Source: Candidatus Thorarchaeota archaeon
GTDB lineage: Archaea; Asgardarchaeota; Thorarchaeia; Thorarchaeales; Thorarchaeaceae
Assembly: GCA_029855925.1 (NCBI GenBank)
Contig: JAGSHP010000158.1
Coordinates: 1-5,592 of the forward strand
DNA: 5,592 nucleotides
Direction: 5' to 3'
Numbering within the stretch: position 1 is the stretch's first letter; every line of letters begins with the position of its first letter. The translations under genes were made by a program, and so were the position numbers. The notes under the pieces are model-generated. The model saw only the letters and a program-made list of their open reading frames with translations. It had not been told where the DNA came from and did no database searches. Of the stretch, positions 1 through 5,124 are shown one piece after another.

Positions 1-2
1 AC

Positions 3-173
3 CCTGAGGCGATAAGACTCACTGCCCTCAATCTTGAGCTTGCAGTTAGGAATCTCATTCAATCAAACTGCGTTCCTGAAGGTGTAGTCTTGACGGCGGA
101 CCTGGTAACGCACCAGCTTGTTGCAACTTCAGAGCCAAATGGAGAAGTGACTGTACTGGTGTATACCAATTAG
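3..173 (+). CDS. C-terminal tail of an unrecognised protein (5' end outside window)
   Basis: An open frame enters from the left edge at base 3 and ends at TAG 171-173, giving the last 56 residues of a protein. Of the three forward frames, the other two hit stops within the first 15 bases. The tail begins PEAIRLTALNLELAVRN, which would suit an amphipathic helix, and ends with a beta-prone stretch, GEVTVLVYTN. It has no membrane segment, no metal-binding cysteine pair and no catalytic motif I recognise. The single cysteine lies in the SNCVPEG segment. A stem-loop starts 15 bases after the stop, consistent with this being the end of a transcription unit. I cannot assign a function. That it is a real gene rather than a chance frame is inferred from its position before the stem-loop and from its ordinary amino-acid composition. 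Confidence 0.55.
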   Translation, partial: PEAIRLTALNLELAVRNLIQSNCVPEGVVLTADLVTHQLVATSEPNGEVTVLVYTN

Positions 174-188
174 TCGTAGGAACTGGAA

Positions 189-213
189 GGCCCTGTTTTG
201 TCATAACAGGGCC
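189..213 (+). terminator. GC-rich stem-loop after the first gene, possible transcript 3' end
   Basis: GGCCCTGTT (189-197) and AACAGGGCC (205-213) form a perfect 9-bp stem with a 7-base loop. TGGA (184-187) and TCCA (217-220) can pair outside it across a small internal loop. It lies 15 bases after the stop of the upstream gene and before the TATA-like box of the transporter. No T-run follows, so it is not a classical intrinsic terminator. Archaeal termination usually depends on T-rich tracts, so a role in 3'-end processing or mRNA protection is as likely. The structure is seen in the sequence; the role is inferred. Confidence 0.45.
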
Positions 214-235
214 ATATCCAAACTTCCTGTCACCT

Positions 236-249
236 AATTATAATTTTAT
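236..249 (+). promoter_or_regulatory. TATA-like box upstream of the MFS transporter
   Basis: AATTATAATTTTAT is the most AT-rich stretch in the 112-base gap and resembles an archaeal box A. Archaeal transcription normally starts about 25 bases downstream of the box centre, here near 268-270. That would leave a leader of roughly 15-18 bases before the GTG at 286. No clear purine-rich BRE precedes it. Assignment is by position and composition only. Confidence 0.45.
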
Positions 250-285
250 GCGACACTAGATGCTCCACTCGAGGCGGGTGAATTC

Positions 286-1731
286 GTGCAGGAGAAGTCT
301 GAACGGCTGGGAAAAGACACAAAAGCGAGCGAGTCAATAGGGGTTACAACCACAGGGAACTCACAGTCACCTATTCAAGGATTGGGGGTAGGAGATGTTG
401 AGATGGAAAGAACGGGTGTGTCTGATGCTCTAGCAGCAATATTCTCTTGGAAGAATTATCGGGTCTATCTGGTCACTGCATGGGTGTTCTCAGCGGCCAT
501 TACGATCAATTCCTTTTTCAATCTCTATTTTCGAGCCATAGGATGGGACTATACTTCAATTGGTGCAGTCGTATCAATCACAACGACGGTCTCCATCATG
601 ATGAGAATTATGGGGGGATACGTTGGGGACACTGTTGATAGAAAATATCTGGCAGTCCTCGCGATGGCTTTGGGTGCTGTGTACTTTCTACTCATTGGGA
701 TGTTCACGGAACCGTGGATGGTTATCCTGGCCCTACTTGTGTATGCCTCTATTGACATCGCCAAGGGGGGGTCGTCGGCCTACATATTGGACAACATGCC
801 AAAGGAACATAGCGGTTTTGGGCTTGCATTGTTCAATGCTGGCCGAGCATTGGGTGTTGTGACGCTGATCTTTGTGAATCTACTACTTCCCATCTATGGT
901 TTTCCAGATGTATTTAGAATCATGTCAATGGCAGGCGGCATCTCTCTAGTGATATGCAGCGTACTCAGAGGAGTCTATCTCGACAATTGCCCACCGAAAG
1001 GTGAACGAAAGAATGAGGTTCTTTGGAGGGACTTTCTCGCAGAGAACTGGAGGACCATCCGAGTGATAGCCGGGGTTCTCCCGGGAGCGATCATTATCAT
1101 CTCACTTGATGCATTTAGTGATGCGCTCTTCAATTTTGGTGCTCTACTCTATGCTAATGAATACCTAGGTGTATCAATAAGCGGCATCAGCATAATGCTT
1201 TCAATTATTCTCATCGTGTCTGTGCCACTGACACTCAAGGTAGGACGTCTCTCAGACAGATGGGGCATCAGGAAAGTTTCGCTCGTCATATATAGTGTAA
1301 TGCCTCTCTGTATGGCCCTGCTTGTCATTGCCCCGATTTATCCAACGTGGGCACCACAGTCTTGGATCGACTCTGCAAACTCGTTCATTGATGGGTTGGG
1401 GGTTATCTACACAACAGTGTTTGTAGCAATCGTTCTAAAACGGGTCAATGACAGTCTGTGGTGGCTCGTCATTTCAGTAATGATTCAGAAATTATTGCCA
1501 CATAAGGACACTGCAAAGTTCTTGGCTGCATTCTGGTATATCGTGTACATTTTCATGTCGATAGGCCCTCTCGTTGGAGGCATCATATTTACCTATGTCA
1601 ATCAGCCAACACTCTTTGTCCTAGCATTCATAATAAATATCATAATTCTCATTTCGATTTACTCAAAAGGGCTTGTCAATTACGAGGCAGCAACAACAAC
1701 AACAACAACAACAACAGAACAGACATCATAG
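286..1731 (+). CDS. Major facilitator superfamily (MFS) transporter
   Basis: A 481-residue polytopic membrane protein, probably a secondary transporter of the cytoplasmic membrane; the substrate cannot be read. Residues 1-55 are hydrophilic. Hydrophobic segments follow at about 60-82, 91-110, 120-140, 144-160, 173-201, 208-228, 261-288, 297-318, 331-350, 368-386, 391-404, 411-435 and 443-460. MFS motif A appears after segment 2 (GGYVGDTVDRK, 110-120), and its C-half counterpart after segment 8 (GRLSDRWGIRK, 320-330). Thirteen segments is one more than the usual twelve. The protein ends in eight threonines from a triplet repeat. The GTG start at 286 has GGTGA 4 bases upstream and fits the TATA-like box at 236. 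An alternative ATG at 403 (residue 40) has GGAGATG upstream and would remove most of the hydrophilic N-terminus. nth follows after 22 bases, suggesting cotranscription. Confidence 0.88.
   Translation: MQEKSERLGKDTKASESIGVTTTGNSQSPIQGLGVGDVEMERTGVSDALAAIFSWKNYRVYLVTAWVFSAAITINSFFNLYFRAIGWDYTSIGAVVSITTTVSIMMRIMGGYVGDTVDRKYLAVLAMALGAVYFLLIGMFTEPWMVILALLVYASIDIAKGGSSAYILDNMPKEHSGFGLALFNAGRALGVVTLIFVNLLLPIYGFPDVFRIMSMAGGISLVICSVLRGVYLDNCPPKGERKNEVLWRDFLAENWRTIRVIAGVLPGAIIIISLDAFSDALFNFGALLYANEYLGVSISGISIMLSIILIVSVPLTLKVGRLSDRWGIRKVSLVIYSVMPLCMALLVIAPIYPTWAPQSWIDSANSFIDGLGVIYTTVFVAIVLKRVNDSLWWLVISVMIQKLLPHKDTAKFLAAFWYIVYIFMSIGPLVGGIIFTYVNQPTLFVLAFIINIIILISIYSKGLVNYEAATTTTTTTTEQTS
391..397 (+). promoter_or_regulatory. 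Shine-Dalgarno-like site supporting an alternative transporter start at 403
   Basis: GGAGATG differs by one base from GGAGGTG and lies 5 bases before ATG 403. It matches the anti-Shine-Dalgarno sequence about as well as the GGTGA near GTG 286, and it is better spaced. If used, the transporter has 442 residues and a much shorter hydrophilic leader of 15 residues before the first membrane segment. The TATA-like box at 236 favours the upstream start, so the choice stays open. Confidence 0.3.
1688..1717 (+). repeat. CAR triplet microsatellite, 10 units, at the 3' end of the transporter gene
   Basis: One CAG, eight CAA and one CAG run without interruption for 30 bases. In the transporter frame this reads as two alanines and eight threonines (residues 468-477) just before the C-terminus. 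In the frame of the downstream nth gene it would read as ten glutamines, but it lies 5' of the likely nth start. Gain or loss of whole units would lengthen or shorten the threonine tail without a frameshift. Confidence 0.95.
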
Positions 1732-1753
1732 CTTAAGGAGCAGCGCTGGTGAA

Positions 1754-2431
1754 ATGCACGAGAAGGAGCCACTCCCACAGAAACGTAAGAGAGCACAGAC
1801 AATTCTGGACGCGCTTGAAGAAGCATATCCTGATGCACCGCAGACTTACCTTGATTTTCGGAATCCTTTCGAGTTGACAATTGCAACGATTCTCTCTGCG
1901 CACACAACTGACCGAAGCGTGAACTCGGTGACACCAACGCTCTTTGAGAAATTTCCCACTCCACAGGCATTGGCGTCAGCTCCACTCGACGAGATCAAGG
2001 AGATCATCAGACCAGTTGGCGCGTACAACCGAAAGGCGGAGTATGTTCGGGAGACGGCACGGTCCATTGTGGAGAACTTCGGAGGCGAGGTGCCATCCAC
2101 TCTTGAGGAGTTGGTGACGCTCAAGGGAGTTTCGCGAAAGACCGCAAACGTGATCCTGTCAACGGCATTTGGTACGGATGAAGGAATTGTGGTGGACACA
2201 CATATTCTACGCGTTACGAATAGACTGGGCCTGAGCGAAGAGAAGACTCCAAAGAAGGTTGAACATGAGCTCATGAAGATATTGCCCAGAGAGCGCTGGC
2301 GGGAATATGCTCGCCTGATAGGTGCCCATGGACGGCGAGTATGTAGTGCAAGGTCACCGCAGTGTGCGACGTGTAGTGTTGCCACACTATGCTATAATCG
2401 ACCAGAGCAGGTTACCGGCAAAAGGAAATAA
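1754..2431 (+). CDS. nth: Endonuclease III (DNA glycosylase / AP lyase)
   Basis: A 225-residue base-excision repair enzyme, close to the usual length (about 210-220). The family removes oxidised pyrimidines from DNA and cleaves the abasic site by beta-elimination. The helix-hairpin-helix reads LKGVSRKTANVI (123-134), with K129 matching catalytic Lys120 of E. coli Nth. D148 in VVDTHILRV matches catalytic Asp138. The [4Fe-4S] loop is complete: C197, C204, C207 and C213, spaced C-x6-C-x2-C-x5-C. Two DNA-wedge positions differ from E. coli: Gln41 is His50 and Leu81 is Ala90. I chose ATG 1754, which lies after the transporter stop. GGAG (1737-1740) lies 13 bases upstream, and GGTGA (1748-1752) is closer but only one base from the start. 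The longer in-frame reading from TTG 1673 would add ten glutamines and is unlikely. The gene lies in a tight cluster, 22 bases after the transporter. Confidence 0.95.
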   Translation: MHEKEPLPQKRKRAQTILDALEEAYPDAPQTYLDFRNPFELTIATILSAHTTDRSVNSVTPTLFEKFPTPQALASAPLDEIKEIIRPVGAYNRKAEYVRETARSIVENFGGEVPSTLEELVTLKGVSRKTANVILSTAFGTDEGIVVDTHILRVTNRLGLSEEKTPKKVEHELMKILPRERWREYARLIGAHGRRVCSARSPQCATCSVATLCYNRPEQVTGKRK

Positions 2432-2479
2432 AAGACTAATAAGATGTGTCGATTCTTAGAAGAGCAGTGGCCAAATTAC

Positions 2480-2487
2480 GGTGATCC
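2480..2487 (+). promoter_or_regulatory. Strong Shine-Dalgarno deciding the glycosyltransferase start
   Basis: GGTGATCC is an 8-base match to the complement of the archaeal 16S rRNA 3' end and lies 7 bases before ATG 2495. The earlier in-frame ATG at 2444 has no comparable site, only GGAA 16 bases away. This is the main reason for placing the start at 2495. Confidence 0.65.
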
Positions 2488-2494
2488 TAACACT

Positions 2495-3640
2495 ATGAGT
2501 TTGGAGCATGGTTGGTCGGTCATGGAGCCAGATGCTTTGAAAATTGGCATGGTCAGTAAATTTCATGCAGCTGATGGTTTGTGCGTTAGAGCGTTCTATG
2601 AGACTACGGGGCTTCGTAAGCGAGGACATGATGTTCATGCCTTTACGCAGTCAAAGAAGGGAGTGCCACTTGCTGAGGACCATATTCACAGGTTTACCGC
2701 CATTCAATTGAATCCACATATTTCATGGGACCGTCCCGATACACCCAAATTCATTGCCAAAGAGAGCGAACGCTTAGGCATAGAGGTGCTACACGTTCAG
2801 ATCAATTCAGGGTCAACTGAAGGATTGTTACCACTGTTCAGGCGATATCTTCCACCTCTTGTTACCACTTTTCATCTTGCATATGCAGACGGCTCTCTTC
2901 TGCAAAAGATCTTCTTTGAAATGGCATGGAAGGCATCAATGTTCTATACACGGAGGTATGATCATATCATACTGGTGGACCCATCTCAGAGAAACTGGAT
3001 ACTTCAGATGGGTGTTCCTGAAGAAAAGGTGTCGGTCATAAGAAATGGGGTCGATGTCGACCTGTTCTCACCCGCATCTTCAGAACGAGAGGATGATTAT
3101 GTGGACTTTGTATTCGTGGGGCGACTTAGTCCAGACAAGGGAGTTGACTTACTTCTGGATGCGTTCAAGAGGTACCACCTTGAGAACAAGAAGACGAGGC
3201 TCACACTGGTTGGCGATGGAATACTCAAGCTCTTACTTGACGGCCAGAGGAATGGTGATGATATTCATTGGCTTGGAACTCTACCGCATCACCAGATTCC
3301 AAACGTCCTTCGAAGCGCAGATGTGTTTGTGATTCCCCAGAACATAGGGGGAATCGGAATGAGCGTCCTTGAGGCAATGGCTTGTGGATTGCCAGTCATT
3401 ACGACTGCAGTTGGCGGGACAAAACAACTTGTGAACGCAGATGGTGGCGTACTAGTAGAGCCCAACAATGTTGAGGCGATAGTTGATGCCATGCGACAGT
3501 TGGCGGAGAATGAGAGGGATCGCAAGAGAATAGGTAGGCAGGCACGAAAGAGAGTAGAGAAATACTATTCATGGAGCGCCCAGATAGATATGATAGAGGA
3601 CGTATATGAAAAGGTGAGGCAGATGTCTGCCTCACAGTGA
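2495..3640 (+). CDS. GT4-type glycosyltransferase (GT-B fold)
   Basis: A 381-residue group 1 glycosyltransferase, about the usual length for the family. It should transfer a sugar from a nucleotide donor to a lipid or glycan acceptor at the cytoplasmic face of the membrane; donor and acceptor cannot be read. The N-terminal domain opens with LKIGMVSKF (about 15-23) and holds TTFH with H127. The C-terminal donor domain has RNGVDVDLF (183-191), then FVGRLSPDKG (207-216) with R210 and K215, the usual donor-phosphate contacts, then VGDG (239-242). The EX7E region reads GGIGMSVLEAMACGLPV. The second glutamate (E293) is present, but the first position is Gly285, which is unusual. ATG 2495 is chosen for its strong ribosome-binding site; ATG 2444 would add 17 residues and ATG 2522 would remove nine. 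The gene follows nth by 63 bases (12 if started at 2444), so cotranscription is likely. Confidence 0.88.
   Translation: MSLEHGWSVMEPDALKIGMVSKFHAADGLCVRAFYETTGLRKRGHDVHAFTQSKKGVPLAEDHIHRFTAIQLNPHISWDRPDTPKFIAKESERLGIEVLHVQINSGSTEGLLPLFRRYLPPLVTTFHLAYADGSLLQKIFFEMAWKASMFYTRRYDHIILVDPSQRNWILQMGVPEEKVSVIRNGVDVDLFSPASSEREDDYVDFVFVGRLSPDKGVDLLLDAFKRYHLENKKTRLTLVGDGILKLLLDGQRNGDDIHWLGTLPHHQIPNVLRSADVFVIPQNIGGIGMSVLEAMACGLPVITTAVGGTKQLVNADGGVLVEPNNVEAIVDAMRQLAENERDRKRIGRQARKRVEKYYSWSAQIDMIEDVYEKVRQMSASQ
3614..3635 (+). terminator. Perfect stem-loop at the end of the glycosyltransferase gene
   Basis: GTGAGGCAGA (3614-3623) and TCTGCCTCAC (3626-3635) are exact reverse complements separated by TG. They give a 9-bp stem with a 4-base loop, inside the last codons of the glycosyltransferase and two bases before its stop at 3638-3640. 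A shorter inverted repeat, CAGTG-A-CACTG (3635-3645), follows at once. There is no T-run afterwards. The position before a separate gene suggests a transcript 3' end or processing signal, but this is inferred. Confidence 0.45.
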
Positions 3641-3701
3641 CACTGAAAAGGGAACGATATCGACCAATCAACGATTGTTGCAATACAACTGCACTTCCCT
3701 A

Positions 3702-3709
3702 GAGGTGAT
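3702..3709 (+). promoter_or_regulatory. Strong Shine-Dalgarno deciding the serS start
   Basis: GAGGTGAT matches the archaeal Shine-Dalgarno consensus over 8 bases and lies 4 bases before ATG 3714. It overlaps the in-frame ATG at 3708, so that codon is unlikely to be the start. The protein read from 3714 begins MLDIRFIRENPEL, the usual beginning of seryl-tRNA synthetases. Confidence 0.75.
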
Positions 3710-3713
3710 GTAC

Positions 3714-5018
3714 ATGTTAGACATTCGATTCATTCGAGAGAACCCAGAACTAATATTGAAGAATCTTGAGCGGCGCAGAGATGAAGGGATGATCAGCCAG
3801 TTCAAGAAGTTACTTGAGCTCGATGAGGTCATTCGAGACAGGAAGAGGAAGATTCAGGAACTGCGAACAGAACGAAATCGATTGTCTCGGGAAGTGGGAA
3901 AGCTAAAGAAGAGGGGAGGGGATGCCTCGGAGATTATGGCTAAGGTGGGTGAGGTCAATAAGAAGATAAAAGCCATCGAGAGTGAGACTGCTCATCTAGA
4001 GGCGGAGATGCGCCAGATCCAGATGCGCATTCCAAACCTGCTGCACGAGAGCGTTCCTTATGGGGTCGATGAAGAGGATAATGTTGTCGTCAGGGAGTGG
4101 GGTGGCAGACCTAAGTTTGACTTTGAGCCCGTCAGTCATGTTGATCTTCTTGAGCAGCTCAATCTCGCGGACATTCCACGGGCTGCGAAGATAGCTGGAG
4201 CACGGTTCTACTTTCTAAAGAACGAACTTGTACTGATAGACTTGGCCATGCAACAGCTGGCACTGGAGATGCTTGTTAAGAGAGGCTTCACCCCGATATA
4301 CCCACCGTTCATGATGCATAGAGAACCGTACGAGGGGGTCACCGACCTTGCAGACTTTGAGAATGTGATGTACAAGATTGAAGATGAGGACCTGTATCTA
4401 ATTGCGACTGCAGAGCATCCAATGGCTGCAATGCATATGGGAGAGATCTTTGAACCAACGGACCTGCCCATCAAGTTGGCTGGAGTGAGTGCCTGTTTCA
4501 GAAAGGAGGCCGGGACACATGGGAAGGACACAAAGGGCATATTCCGAGTGCACCAGTTCAATAAGGTCGAGCAATTTGTCTTCAGTCATCCTGATGTTTC
4601 GTGGAAGATTCATGAGGAACTCATTCACAATGCAGAGGACTACTTTCAGACGCTCAACATCCCATATAGGATTGTGAACATCTGTACTGGAGACATTGGC
4701 ACAGTCGCAGCCAAGAAATACGATCTTGAGGTGTGGATGCCGGGGCAACAAAAGTACAGGGAGGCCGTGTCCTGCAGCAATTGCACATCGTATCAGGCGA
4801 CCAGACTCGGAATCAAATACAGGGTCAAGAAAGGAGGCACCGAAAAGGCTTGGCTCCACACACTCAATAGCACAATGGTTGCCAATCCGCGAGCAATCGT
4901 TGCCATTCTCGAGAACTATCAACAAGAGGATGGCACCGTTGTCATTCCAAAGGCACTCCACAAATACTTGCCCTCAGAGATGCGGGAGATAACGCCAAGG
5001 ACGAAAAATGGTCATTGA
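3714..5018 (+). CDS. serS: Seryl-tRNA synthetase
   Basis: A 434-residue class II aminoacyl-tRNA synthetase that charges tRNA-Ser with serine using ATP, in the cytoplasm. It starts MLDIRFIRENPEL as is typical. Charged residues 28-100 or so form the long coiled-coil arm that grips the tRNA variable arm. The catalytic domain follows: motif 1 ends near GFTPIYPP (191-198), the serine-binding TAE loop is at 232-234, motif 2 is FRKEAG (262-267) to GIFRVHQF (275-282), and motif 3 is STMVANPRAIVAILENYQ (386-403) with the invariant arginine at 393. GIFRVHQF and LNSTM resemble archaeal and eukaryotic enzymes more than E. coli. This is the common SerRS, not the rare methanogen type with an unrelated N-terminal domain. 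No truncation or missing key residue was seen. The 73-base gap and stem-loop before it suggest its own promoter; CGATATCG near 3655-3662 is a weak box candidate. Confidence 0.97.
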   Translation: MLDIRFIRENPELILKNLERRRDEGMISQFKKLLELDEVIRDRKRKIQELRTERNRLSREVGKLKKRGGDASEIMAKVGEVNKKIKAIESETAHLEAEMRQIQMRIPNLLHESVPYGVDEEDNVVVREWGGRPKFDFEPVSHVDLLEQLNLADIPRAAKIAGARFYFLKNELVLIDLAMQQLALEMLVKRGFTPIYPPFMMHREPYEGVTDLADFENVMYKIEDEDLYLIATAEHPMAAMHMGEIFEPTDLPIKLAGVSACFRKEAGTHGKDTKGIFRVHQFNKVEQFVFSHPDVSWKIHEELIHNAEDYFQTLNIPYRIVNICTGDIGTVAAKKYDLEVWMPGQQKYREAVSCSNCTSYQATRLGIKYRVKKGGTEKAWLHTLNSTMVANPRAIVAILENYQQEDGTVVIPKALHKYLPSEMREITPRTKNGH

Positions 5019-5035
5019 TGCATCAGTGATTATTT
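5006..5035 (+). terminator. Stem-loop spanning the serS stop codon, possible terminator
   Basis: Bases 5006-5018 (AAATGGTCATTGA) can pair with 5023-5035 (TCAGTGATTATTT) around a TGCA loop. This makes a continuous 13-bp stem with three G-U pairs, two of them adjacent. The serS stop TGA (5016-5018) forms the top of the left arm. The right arm ends in a T-rich stretch (TTATTT), so of the three stem-loops in the window this one most resembles an intrinsic terminator. The outer part is weak (A-U and G-U pairs). Confidence 0.4.
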
Positions 5036-5076
5036 GTCATGCCTGTGGCGAGTTCACGCTTGAACCATCAAATTAA
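5008..5076 (+). CDS. Possible 22-residue small protein with a CxxC pair (doubtful)
   Basis: ATG 5008 opens a 22-codon frame overlapping the last 11 bases of serS and ending at TAA 5074-5076. The peptide MVIDASVIICHACGEFTLEPSN has a CHAC pair followed by GEF, like half of a zinc ribbon. AAGG (4997-5000) lies 7 bases upstream as a weak ribosome-binding site. The frame is the same as that of the next gene, with one stop between them. Its start lies inside the stem-loop at the end of serS, which argues against translation. It may be chance, a small protein, or a remnant of an extended N-terminus of the next gene. Confidence 0.15.
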   Translation: MVIDASVIICHACGEFTLEPSN

Positions 5077-5079
5077 ATA
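5072..5079 (+). promoter_or_regulatory. TATA-like box upstream of the last gene
   Basis: ATTAAATA lies within AAATTAAATAC in the 106-base gap after serS. An archaeal start site about 25 bases downstream of its centre would fall near 5101, giving a leader of about 24 bases that contains GGAG (5113-5116) and leads to ATG 5125. The geometry fits well, but the box is only a partial match to the consensus. Confidence 0.4.
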
Positions 5080-5124
5080 CGCCAATCTGTGAGAAACGTG
5101 TCACTAGGAATCGGAGCTGCTCTC

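Noticed and set aside
1688..1717. CRISPR or tandem-repeat array
   Set aside because: It is a simple 3-base repeat without spacers, so it is treated as a microsatellite.
1741..1748. Palindrome CAGCGCTG between transporter and nth
   Set aside because: It is only 8 bases with no room for a loop, too short to count as an operator or a stem without other support.
1673..1753. An nth start at TTG 1673 giving a ten-glutamine N-terminal extension
   Set aside because: It overlaps the transporter gene, uses a rare start codon, and the extension has no family support. ATG 1754 gives a protein of normal length.
1846..2385. A 179-residue open frame on the - strand
   Set aside because: It lies wholly inside nth, whose motifs are unmistakable, and its translation shows no recognisable domain.
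2444..2494. Glycosyltransferase start at ATG 2444
   Set aside because: It has no good ribosome-binding site, whereas ATG 2495 follows an 8-base match. It is not fully excluded, since it would leave only 12 bases after nth.
3675..3713. An earlier serS start at TTG 3675 or ATG 3708
   Set aside because: The Shine-Dalgarno at 3702-3709 overlaps ATG 3708, and the family's conserved beginning is at ATG 3714.
4398..4961. A 187-residue open frame on the - strand
   Set aside because: It is antisense to the catalytic core of serS and reflects codon bias of that gene; no domain is recognisable.
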